Source: CAYSGX01 sp964518215
Lineage (GTDB): Bacteria > Bacteroidota > Bacteroidia > Chitinophagales > CAIOSU01
Direction of reading: 5' to 3'
DNA length: 33,173 bases
Assembly (NCBI GenBank): GCA_964518215.1
Contig: CAZFFP010000040.1
Span: forward strand, 1 to 33,173
Shown: positions 1-6,774 of the stretch, piece after piece
Layout: each line of letters opens with the position of its first letter
Position numbering within the stretch: the stretch's first letter is position 1
Position numbers and translations under genes: made by a program
The notes under the pieces: generated by a model
The model's database searches: none
What the model was told of the DNA's origin: nothing
The model's input: only the letters and a program-made list of their open reading frames with translations

Positions 1-314
1 AGCATAGATTTACATTCTGCTGCACAGGTGCGACAAGCATCAGCACATTCCATGCAATGTTTCATGTCAGAATGTTTTTCACATTCGGTTGCACAAGCAT
101 TACAAGCGTCTTCACATTTTTGGTAAAGAGCTTCAAGGTTTGAATCGGTGTTACTTGCAGCAACTAAATCGTTGCAAGCATCAGCACAAGCGATGCAAAG
201 TTTTTCGCAATGTTCCATTCCTTCTTTGCCATTGTTTTCTGTTGCGCATGTTTCACATGCCTCTGCACATGTTTTGCAAGCATCAATGCAGCTTTCAAGT
301 GTTTGATTTTCCAT
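1..314 (-). CDS. Four-helix-bundle copper-binding protein (Csp/DUF326-like), truncated by the window edge
   Basis: Reading the minus strand from ATG at 314 gives 104 codons that run off the left edge, so the stop is not visible. The protein has 18 cysteines, mostly in CxxxC and CxxC spacing (C9, C13, C16, C20, C23; C36, C40, C43, C47; C67, C71, C74, C78; C87, C90, C94, C97, C101) on four predicted amphipathic helices, plus His35, His81 and His86. This is the signature of the Csp copper-storage family (DUF326), in which a four-helix bundle lined with Cys thiolates binds many Cu(I) ions. No signal peptide is present, so a cytosolic Csp3-like role is likely. Family members are usually about 105-135 residues, so little is missing. 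The start is preceded by an A-rich stretch typical of Bacteroidota. Copper binding itself is inferred. Confidence 0.88.
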   Translation of the reverse strand, partial: MENQTLESCIDACKTCAEACETCATENNGKEGMEHCEKLCIACADACNDLVAASNTDSNLEALYQKCEDACNACATECEKHSDMKHCMECADACRTCAAECKSM

Positions 315-530
315 TTTCTTTAATTTTAGTTGGTAACTGAATTGTTACGTTACAATGATAAAAAAATGGATACACTAAATCATTACATAATTTTGGAAAC
401 AAGTTACATGATTCACACATTTTCATTCTTACAACATTCTCGTCAAATGGATATTTAAAAATTACAGAGACAAGTGTCCGAATATTATACCATAGAGATT
501 ACTACTACAAAGTAGCTCCACAATTTTCCG
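315..530. other. Intergenic region between the csp-like gene and the intron relic
   Basis: AT-rich stretch with no convincing ORF on either strand. It should hold the promoter of the csp-like gene on the minus strand, but I found no exact TAnnTTTG box there. It is far too short to contain group II intron domains I-IV or a reverse transcriptase, which is why the intron structure to its right is called truncated. Confidence 0.5.
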
Positions 531-613
531 AACCGCTAATTGCGTGAACCGCATGATTAGTGGTGTGAGAGCCTCTCCCCGTCACTTACAAGTGGCGGGG
601 CGGGCTACTCGAT
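531..613 (+). mobile_element. Group II intron 3' end (domains V and VI), 5'-truncated relic
   Basis: Domain V: the stem ACCGCTAAT (532-540) pairs with ATTAGTGGT (556-564). The triad C534-G535-C536 contains the hallmark G.U wobble (G535-U561). An upper helix TGCG/CGCA (541-544/550-553) and a two-base bulge T554-G555 follow. Domain VI: GAG (567-569) pairs with CTC (608-610) and AGCC (570-573) with GGCT (603-606), leaving A607 unpaired as the branch-point adenosine. The distal stem is CCCCGTCACTT/AAGTGGCGGGG (577-587/590-600). The intron should end near 613 in CTACTCGAT, as in many bacterial group II introns. No intron-encoded reverse transcriptase or domains I-IV lie upstream, because the csp-like gene sits there in the opposite orientation. 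The piece is therefore a remnant that cannot splice alone. 5' truncation is the expected product of incomplete target-primed reverse transcription. Confidence 0.86.
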
Positions 614-657
614 TGGCAGCTGCCTTACTTTTGCCGACTTCGCCACGATAAAGTTTG

Positions 658-1836
658 TCATTTTATATTCATATAGTTATAATTATACCCGCTTTCTTTC
701 ACTATTCTTAATACTTCCGCAATTAACTCGTAGGTATCGGGTTTTACATCTTCAATATTCTGGCGCGGACTGGTTTTATGGCCTAACCTGGTAATGACCA
801 GGTTGTATTTGGGAAAGGTGATACATAACTGGCCTTTGACTCCGGATTGGTAATAAAATCTTGAGCCTTCATATAATCCTGTCCATAAGCCATAGGTATA
901 GGTCGTATTGTTATAAGGAATGGTTTTGATGCGTTGCATATCGGACTCACTTAATATTTGTTTGCCATCCCAAACGCCTTCATTGAGGATGAGCTGGCCG
1001 AGTTTCGAAACATTACGGGCGGTGCACACTATTCCACCAAATGCTTTTTCATTTCCATGTTCTTTACTGTCCAAGATGAACAATCCGTCATGCTCAAAAC
1101 CCAATGGCTGCCAGAATTTTTCAGAGAGATAATCGGTTATCGTTTTTTTGCCCAGCACTCTTTTCAGCACAGTGCCTAAAATTTGCGTGCCTCCGGAATT
1201 GTAGTGCTGCACCTTGCCCGGCTCGCCTGTGGCATACATATCCTCTATGGTAAATTTCTCAAGGTCACGATAAAAGTTAAGTTTAGTGATGAGCGCAAAC
1301 GGTTCGTGCGACCATTCCTCCCAATACAAACCGGCTGACATAGAGGCTAAATGCCGCAGTGTAAGGGTGTCTTTCTGTGCTAAATTCAATTCAGGAATAT
1401 ATTTTTTTACAGGGTCATCAAGGCTTGCAATCAGTCCGTCTTCAACGGCTTTCAATATCAGAAAAGAGGTGTAGGTTTTGGTAATAGACCATATGCCCGA
1501 CAGATGTGTTTCACTGCCTTCGTTGAAATACTTTTCTGTGAGCAATTTGCCGTCCTTAATGATGAGGAATGCAATAGATTCTTTTTCTTGGTGGTATTTC
1601 ATGATGCTGTTAGAAAGTGCCACCCGGTTGTATTGATGATGCAACTCCCACGCTTGCGGATTACTTGCTTTAATGGGTTTGGTGGGCTGCACCTTGTAAT
1701 CGTCAATAGTAATATCCGTGTTACCCCGCATCCAGACTGTCCTGAATGCAGAAAACAGATACGTGGTGTCGGTAGTGTGCACAACAGCCAGCCCGGCTAC
1801 ACAAAAAATTATGATGGCGTATAAAAGTTTTTTCAT
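658..1836 (-). CDS. Beta-lactamase-fold serine hydrolase (CubicO/class C-like), membrane-anchored or exported
   Basis: 392 residues. An N-terminal hydrophobic segment (about residues 4-20) without a clear cleavage site suggests a signal anchor. The first catalytic motif SxxK is S117-I-T-K120 (nucleophile Ser117, base Lys120). The second motif, YxN in penicillin-binding proteins, is at Y212-N-S with conserved GG after it. A G-V-K-G-Q stretch (332-336) occupies the place of the third (KTG/HxG) motif. This arrangement fits the serine hydrolase/beta-lactamase-related family (esterases, D-aminopeptidases, penicillin-binding-protein-like enzymes). The substrate cannot be told from the sequence. Transcription runs to the left. 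The alpha/beta hydrolase gene lies 71 bp upstream on the same strand, so the two may be co-transcribed. An AAAGG-like ribosome site precedes the ATG at 1836. Confidence 0.85.
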   Translation of the reverse strand: MKKLLYAIIIFCVAGLAVVHTTDTTYLFSAFRTVWMRGNTDITIDDYKVQPTKPIKASNPQAWELHHQYNRVALSNSIMKYHQEKESIAFLIIKDGKLLTEKYFNEGSETHLSGIWSITKTYTSFLILKAVEDGLIASLDDPVKKYIPELNLAQKDTLTLRHLASMSAGLYWEEWSHEPFALITKLNFYRDLEKFTIEDMYATGEPGKVQHYNSGGTQILGTVLKRVLGKKTITDYLSEKFWQPLGFEHDGLFILDSKEHGNEKAFGGIVCTARNVSKLGQLILNEGVWDGKQILSESDMQRIKTIPYNNTTYTYGLWTGLYEGSRFYYQSGVKGQLCITFPKYNLVITRLGHKTSPRQNIEDVKPDTYELIAEVLRIVKESGYNYNYMNIK

Positions 1837-1907
1837 TTGGTTAGCCTTTTTGTGCTAGCGCAATTTTTGGGCGGGTTTATTTAGGTTGCCGAATTCAGGA
1901 TTAAAAA

Positions 1908-2843
1908 TCAGTTATTGGTTCTTTCAATAAATCTTTCAATATCCTGTTTTGCCCTTTCTGTTTTTTCAACCACAGGCATGTGACCGCAACTGTCATACAC
2001 TACAACCTCACAATCCCTGATATCCCGGTCGAAATAAGCGGCATACTTCACATCAATAATTTTGTCTTGCTTACCCCATAAAACTAGGGTAGGAACTTTT
2101 ACTTCTGAAATCATTTTTTCATCATGAAATTTATCGTTTTGTGCAAGGCGAAAAATGGCTGCAAGATTTCCTTCTTTGTTCCAGATCTGGTTTTTGATTT
2201 TTATTTCATCTTCAGAAACCACAGCAGGGTTATAGTAAACTCTGTTTATTGTATTGCGATTTATCCAAAGCGGGACTCCCTTTGCAAAGAGTTTTTCTGC
2301 GAAATTAAATCTGAAAAGACTTGCCGCATTTTCCCTCGCTTTCTGCATATCATAACCTGCGCTGCCGCAAAGTATTAAACCTTTTATGTTTTCAGGACGA
2401 TCATGAGCAGCCATAAGCGATATACCACCCCCCATTGAGTTTCCGAGCAAATAGTAATTCTTGATTTGTAGATGATTTTCAAAATCGCTCATGAATTTTC
2501 GATACATAGCCAAGTAGTCTACTTCCCCTTTCGGGAAGTCTGATAATCCGAAACCAGGCAAATCCACCCTTATAATACGGTATCTAGTCAGGTCGAATAG
2601 GTCAGTAATTTTCTGAAAATTTCGGTGCGAGCCGGCAAAGCCGTGAAGCATAAGCAGCGGAATGCCACTCCCTTCGTCTGTATAATGAATATCTATGTTA
2701 TTCCATCTGTAAAATTTCGAACAAGGCTTTTTAAACTCGGCAATTACCTGTTCTTTGGGAACAATCAGTGATGGTCTTAAAAGTAAATAACTTAAAAAAG
2801 CGACAATCAGTGTGATTAAAACAAGAATCGACTTTTTTACCAT
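1908..2843 (-). CDS. Alpha/beta hydrolase with N-terminal membrane anchor
   Basis: 311 residues. Residues 5-22 are strongly hydrophobic after a lysine pair, with no clear signal-peptidase site, so membrane anchoring is likely. The alpha/beta-hydrolase core is complete: oxyanion HGFAGS at 67-72, DLPGFGLS at 94-101, nucleophile elbow G-N-S-M-G with Ser136, acid Asp260 in LWGKQD, and His288 in CGHMP. The fold covers esterases, lipases, haloalkane dehalogenase-like and C-C bond hydrolases. The sequence does not single out a substrate. It is the first gene of a possible two-gene minus-strand unit with the serine hydrolase downstream. No exact TAnnTTTG box was found upstream. Confidence 0.88.
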   Translation of the reverse strand: MVKKSILVLITLIVAFLSYLLLRPSLIVPKEQVIAEFKKPCSKFYRWNNIDIHYTDEGSGIPLLMLHGFAGSHRNFQKITDLFDLTRYRIIRVDLPGFGLSDFPKGEVDYLAMYRKFMSDFENHLQIKNYYLLGNSMGGGISLMAAHDRPENIKGLILCGSAGYDMQKARENAASLFRFNFAEKLFAKGVPLWINRNTINRVYYNPAVVSEDEIKIKNQIWNKEGNLAAIFRLAQNDKFHDEKMISEVKVPTLVLWGKQDKIIDVKYAAYFDRDIRDCEVVVYDSCGHMPVVEKTERAKQDIERFIERTNN

Positions 2844-3364
2844 GTATTAGTTTGAAAGGGGTTTGTCATAAAGGTTGCAGCCAACTTGTATATACCAGCC
2901 ATTTTATGGCACATATACCTCCAAATAAGAGGGCTTGGTGCCATAAACTTACTTTTACATTTCTTAAGCAAATATGCTATTTTATATTATAAAGTATCAA
3001 AAGGGCTGTTTATTTTCTGCAAACTTTTGGTGCTTAAATGAGTATAAATTTCGCTGGTTACTACATCGCACTTGTCCCTTGTCCTTGTCCCTCAAATCTC
3101 CCTCGCCATCCGTCCCTATTAATCGCATATCGCACTTCGAAAGCAAAGCGTGTCGCCAATAGAAAGCGTAGCGTATCGCATATCACGAAAAGAAAATACA
3201 CAGACTAATTAATAAACAAAAAAAAAGCAACCCGATTTCAGGTTGCCTTTCTTATTTTATATGCTACAGTTAAAAACTAAACACAGCCCAACGGCTATAT
3301 TATCGCGAGTTATCTTTTTAAATGTCCGCGCCACATTTTCTGTAATCGGTGCCGCGGCAGAAAA
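2844..3364. other. Long intergenic region with degenerate repeats
   Basis: No credible coding region. A 62-codon plus-strand ORF at 2974-3162 has no family resemblance and runs through low-complexity sequence. Visible structure: a perfect 10-bp inverted repeat TTTATGGCAC/GTGCCATAAA (2903-2912/2938-2947), a GTCCCTTGTCCTTGTCCCTC-type low-complexity stretch around 3073-3093, and a partial direct repeat of ATCGCATAT (about 3123 and 3176). The terminator at 3219-3247 and the 10-bp palindrome TGCCGCGGCA near 3350 are also here. The A+T-rich DNA before 2900 is upstream of the hydrolase gene and should hold its promoter. Confidence 0.5.
3219..3247 (-). terminator. Rho-independent terminator for the small minus-strand genes
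   Basis: On the minus strand, GGCAACCTGAAATCGGGTTGC folds into a GCAACC/GGTTGC stem with an eight-base loop and is followed by a run of at least eight T. It lies about 120 bp downstream of the two short minus-strand genes at 3365-3630, which supports real transcription through them. The opposite strand has a weaker T-rich tail. Confidence 0.7.
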
Positions 3365-3451
3365 TCAATTCAATACAAGAAAAGTGAATAATACAATCAG
3401 GAACAAACCTGCTATATAAATAAAAGAGCGAAAGAGGGATTGTTTTGTCAT
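3365..3451 (-). CDS. 28-residue predicted membrane peptide
   Basis: ATG at 3451 to TGA at 3365, starting five bases after the stop of the 57-residue gene, so translational coupling is likely. The peptide has a polar N-terminus (MTKQSLFRS) followed by an almost uninterrupted hydrophobic stretch of about 18 residues (residues 10-27) that could span a membrane once. I do not recognise a family. Support for expression is positional: tight spacing to the preceding gene and a terminator downstream at 3219-3247. The length is below most gene-finder cut-offs, and chance occurrence cannot be excluded without conservation data. Confidence 0.45.
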   Translation of the reverse strand: MTKQSLFRSFIYIAGLFLIVLFTFLVLN

Positions 3452-3456
3452 TGCTT

Positions 3457-3630
3457 TCAGTTCATTTGGAATGAGTAAATCTGTTTCTCGAAATTTTCCA
3501 CTTCAATAAGTTTATTGAAGTATAATTTCAAATCGCCTTTTTGCATGGCTTGTTTAGCTTCGGCTTTCAGTCTGCGGTATTCGCTCATCATCTTTGATTG
3601 GCGAATATTGGTGATTAAATTAGGGAACAT
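3457..3630 (-). CDS. Small helical protein, 57 residues (possibly DUF6435/Lacal_2735-like)
   Basis: ATG at 3630 to TGA at 3457. The sequence is highly charged and predicted helical, with the core MMSEYRRLKAEAKQAMQKGD and an aromatic, acidic C-terminal half (KLIEVENFEKQIYSF). This resembles the short helical Lacal_2735/DUF6435-type proteins common in Bacteroidota and gammaproteobacteria (a Y..L..EA..A...GD pattern). The assignment is by eye and tentative. No signal peptide or membrane segment is present. It precedes the 28-residue membrane peptide by five bases and is divergent from the TonB receptor gene. Function is unknown. Confidence 0.62.
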   Translation of the reverse strand: MFPNLITNIRQSKMMSEYRRLKAEAKQAMQKGDLKLYFNKLIEVENFEKQIYSFQMN

Positions 3631-3720
3631 AAGTTTGAATTTTTGAGTGTTACAGAACTGAAATCCAATACCGTGCCAAAAATCATTTTTCTTAGCCGGA
3701 AAGTTTTAAAAGCCGAAAAA

Positions 3721-3750
3721 TTGCACATTGTATTTTTTACTCTATTTTTG
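3721..3750 (+). promoter_or_regulatory. Bacteroidetes-type promoter for the TonB receptor gene
   Basis: TTG at 3721-3723 and TATTTTTG at 3743-3750 are separated by 19 bases, matching the Bacteroidetes sigma-A consensus (TTG, about 19 bases, TAnnTTTG). Transcription would start roughly 7 bases after the box, giving a leader of about 50 bases before the ATG at 3806. Confidence 0.68.
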
Positions 3751-3805
3751 AAAAGGCTTCTTATGGCAAAAGCTTTCGGAAACCAACACACAACTTAACC
3801 AAACC

Positions 3806-6697
3806 ATGTTTTTTATGAAGGATAGCATTAAGTCCCTCAAGAGATTTTTTTGTGTTATTTTTTTTCTCGCCCCGTTGCCTTTATTTGCTCAAACCGTAAG
3901 CGGTATTATTACCGACAATGATAATGGCGATCCATTGGTGGGAGCCGCAGTAATTATTAAAGGAACTACCACCGGTGCTCAAACCGATTTCGATGGAAAA
4001 TTCAGTTTCGAAACAGACCAACAGCCTCCCTTTACATTGATTGTTGCATATTTAGGATACGACAATAAAGAAGTTACCGTGGCAACGTTCGATGCCGTAA
4101 AAAACATCAAAATAAAACTCATTCCTTCGAGCCTCAAAATTGAAGGCGTGGAAGTAGTGGATAGCCGTATTTCAGAAAAGCAAAAAGAATCTCCGCTTAC
4201 GGTAGAAACGATGGGAATTATTGCCATTAAAGAAACTCCCGCAGCCAATTTTTATGAAGGTTTGGGAAATTTAAAAGGAGTGGATGTAACAGCATCATCA
4301 CTTTCATTTAAAGTAATCAATACCCGCGGCTTTAACAGCACTTCACCGGTGCGCTCTCTCCAGATTATTGATGGAGTGGATAACCAATCACCCGGTCTGA
4401 ATTTTTCCCTCGGAAATTTTTTGGGTGCATCAGAACTCGATGTTCAGAAAGTAGATTTAATTGTGGGCGCCAGTTCTGCCTACTACGGTCCTAATGCCTT
4501 TAATGGTGTTATTGCCATGCAAACCAAAAGCCCATTCATTCACAAAGGCTTATCGGTAATGACCAAAGGAGGCGAGCGCGCTTTATTCGAAGGCGCTATC
4601 CGTTGGGCACAACCTTTTCAGAATAAAAAAGGTGAAGATAAATTTGCCTACAAACTCAACTTCTACTACCTGCGCGCCAACGATTGGGAAGCCGAAAACT
4701 ACGACCCATCTACCGATTCGCGTGCCGGCATTGATAATCCGGGAGGCTATGATGCCGTGAACAGATATGGCGATGAAGATTTAGCGGGCGGGAATGATTT
4801 TTCTTCATACTCAGGTCAAATAGAATACCCTGGTTTAGGAGTTTTTTACCGAACTGGATACAATGAGATTGATTTGGTGGATTACCGCACCCGTAACTAT
4901 AAAGCCTCGGCTTCTTTTCACTACAAAATCAAAAAAGACGTGGAACTGATTGCTGCATCGAACTTCGGTTCGGGCACTACAGTGTATCAGGGCGAAAACC
5001 GGTACAACCTCAGAGGTATTTTATTTTTTCAAAACAGATTGGAAATAAAAAAAGAAGATAAATTTTTTGTACGTGCCTATGCCACCAACGAAAATGCCGG
5101 AAATTCTTTTGATGCGGTTCTGACTGCTTTCAGAATGAACGATGCAGCAAAGCCAAATACAAATTGGAACAATGCTTATAACTCATATTGGTTTAGGAAT
5201 ATTAGACAAAGAGTTTGGCAATTGGGCGATGAACAGGGTACTTTACTTGAGATGTATAATGATATTTCCTCTGTTTATGATACAGTCCGAGCTAATAATA
5301 TTATAGCTCAGAACATTGATTTATTGAGTCAGTGGCATGATGAAACGCGTCAAGATGCCGATTTTAATACAGCAGCAGGAGAGCGACCATGGTTTGCTCC
5401 AGGAACCGAGCGCTTCGATTCGCTTTACAGAGATGTTACCAATCGTTTGTTCAACGATGGCGGTTCTCGCTTTTTCGACAAATCTGCACTTTATCATATT
5501 CATGGCGAATACAAAGCAAATCCTAAAGATTGGGCAGAACTCACATTTGGAGCTAACGGAAGACTGTATGTACCTAATTCAAGAGGCACCATTTTCAGGG
5601 ATACTGCTTTTAAAAGGATTGAAATTGACACACTCAACGATGGCACTTTTAGAAGAGACACTATTATAGATGGCTACAACGATATCACCAATTGGGAGTT
5701 TGGTGTTTATGCAGGTATTGATAAACGATTCTTTGAAAATAAACTGAAAGCCAATTTCGCTTTGCGGATGGATAAAAATCAGAATTTCGATTTTCTGTTT
5801 TCCCCGGCACTCTCTTTAGTATATAATGTCAATGTAAATCATACATTCAGACTCTCCTTTTCTTCAGCCATTCGAAACCCGACACTTGCCGACCAATATT
5901 TATATTATGATGTAGGAAGAGCTATTCTAATAGGTAATCTAGATGGTTACGATTCGTTAGTAACAGTATCTTCATTTGTTGATTTTCTTAATTCTCAGAA
6001 ATATGACACTTTGAATTTTTTTAATGTCGCACCCATTAGACCAGAAATTTGTAGAAGTATCGAGATAGGTTACAGAACCACTTTGTTCAAGAGTGTTTAT
6101 TTAGATGCAAGCTATTACTACAGTTTTTATCGGTATTTTATCGGATATAAATTAGGAATTGATATTGAAACTGACCCTAGCGGAGTGAGGCCTTTAGAAG
6201 GAACTCAAGCATATAGGATATCTACTAATTCTCCAGATTTGGTTACTACTCAAGGATTTTCCATGGCTTTGAGTTATTTCTTTAAAAAATATTATACCCT
6301 TAGTGGCAATTATTCTTGGAATGTGATTGATTTGCGCAATGCCGATGAAGAAATCATTCCGGCATTCAACACGCCTCCGCATAAATTTAATCTTGCTTTT
6401 TCGGGCAGAGATATTCCGATTAAATTTAAAAATGTGCGCTCGCTGCATTGGGGTTACGGTGTCAATTACAAATGGGTGCAAGGGTTCACATTTACAGGTT
6501 CTCCTCAATTTACTGGCGCCATTCCATCTTATGGAATGTTAGATGTTCAGGTGAATAAGCATGTTCCGAAAATTTATTGCACCTTTAAAGTAGGCGCTTC
6601 AAATGTGTTGAACAATCAAGTGTTTTTGGTTTATGGCGGACCCAGAGTAGGCAGGTTAGCTTATTTTTCAATATTATTTGAATTCGATAAAATCTAA
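3806..6697 (+). CDS. TonB-dependent outer-membrane receptor with carboxypeptidase-regulatory-like N-terminus
   Basis: 963 residues. The signal peptide ends at about Ala28-Gln29 (PLFAQ). Residues 30-115 form the carboxypeptidase-regulatory-like (CarboxypepD_reg-like) domain (GIITDNDNGDPLVGAAVIIKGT, DFDGKFSF). A plug domain follows at about 125-245 (TRGFN, IIDGVDNQSP, VDLIVGASSAYYGPNAFNGVI), then a long beta-barrel ending in the aromatic strand YFSILFEFDKI. It imports a ligand through the outer membrane with TonB/ExbBD energy. The ligand is unknown. No SusD-like lipoprotein follows, so it is not a classical Sus pair. The next gene is a T9SS-exported hydrolase-like protein 77 bp downstream, a possible functional partner. 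An in-frame ATG at 3815 is an equally good start (signal peptide MKDSIKSLKRFF...). Confidence 0.93.
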   Translation: MFFMKDSIKSLKRFFCVIFFLAPLPLFAQTVSGIITDNDNGDPLVGAAVIIKGTTTGAQTDFDGKFSFETDQQPPFTLIVAYLGYDNKEVTVATFDAVKNIKIKLIPSSLKIEGVEVVDSRISEKQKESPLTVETMGIIAIKETPAANFYEGLGNLKGVDVTASSLSFKVINTRGFNSTSPVRSLQIIDGVDNQSPGLNFSLGNFLGASELDVQKVDLIVGASSAYYGPNAFNGVIAMQTKSPFIHKGLSVMTKGGERALFEGAIRWAQPFQNKKGEDKFAYKLNFYYLRANDWEAENYDPSTDSRAGIDNPGGYDAVNRYGDEDLAGGNDFSSYSGQIEYPGLGVFYRTGYNEIDLVDYRTRNYKASASFHYKIKKDVELIAASNFGSGTTVYQGENRYNLRGILFFQNRLEIKKEDKFFVRAYATNENAGNSFDAVLTAFRMNDAAKPNTNWNNAYNSYWFRNIRQRVWQLGDEQGTLLEMYNDISSVYDTVRANNIIAQNIDLLSQWHDETRQDADFNTAAGERPWFAPGTERFDSLYRDVTNRLFNDGGSRFFDKSALYHIHGEYKANPKDWAELTFGANGRLYVPNSRGTIFRDTAFKRIEIDTLNDGTFRRDTIIDGYNDITNWEFGVYAGIDKRFFENKLKANFALRMDKNQNFDFLFSPALSLVYNVNVNHTFRLSFSSAIRNPTLADQYLYYDVGRAILIGNLDGYDSLVTVSSFVDFLNSQKYDTLNFFNVAPIRPEICRSIEIGYRTTLFKSVYLDASYYYSFYRYFIGYKLGIDIETDPSGVRPLEGTQAYRISTNSPDLVTTQGFSMALSYFFKKYYTLSGNYSWNVIDLRNADEEIIPAFNTPPHKFNLAFSGRDIPIKFKNVRSLHWGYGVNYKWVQGFTFTGSPQFTGAIPSYGMLDVQVNKHVPKIYCTFKVGASNVLNNQVFLVYGGPRVGRLAYFSILFEFDKI

Positions 6698-6730
6698 AAC
6701 AGGCGTTTTCAATTTTGCTTCATAGTTTCC

Positions 6731-6738
6731 TAAATTTG
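6731..6738 (+). promoter_or_regulatory. -7 box upstream of the T9SS hydrolase-like gene
   Basis: TAAATTTG is an exact TAnnTTTG match 36 bases before the ATG at 6775. No well-spaced TTG -33 element is visible. It suggests the hydrolase-like gene can be transcribed independently of the TonB receptor gene. Confidence 0.5.
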
Positions 6739-6774
6739 ACAAAACATATTTCAATAACTTAAACCAACCATAAT

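Noticed and set aside
89..340. 83-codon plus-strand ORF at the left end
   Set aside because: It is the antisense of the Cys-rich copper-binding protein; its own product is a Cys/His-rich shadow with no family features.
577..600. Rho-independent terminator after the serine hydrolase gene
   Set aside because: The 11-bp hairpin has no T-run on either strand and is better explained as the distal stem of group II intron domain VI.
2974..3162. 62-codon plus-strand ORF
   Set aside because: Runs through low-complexity GTCCCT-type repeats; no family resemblance.
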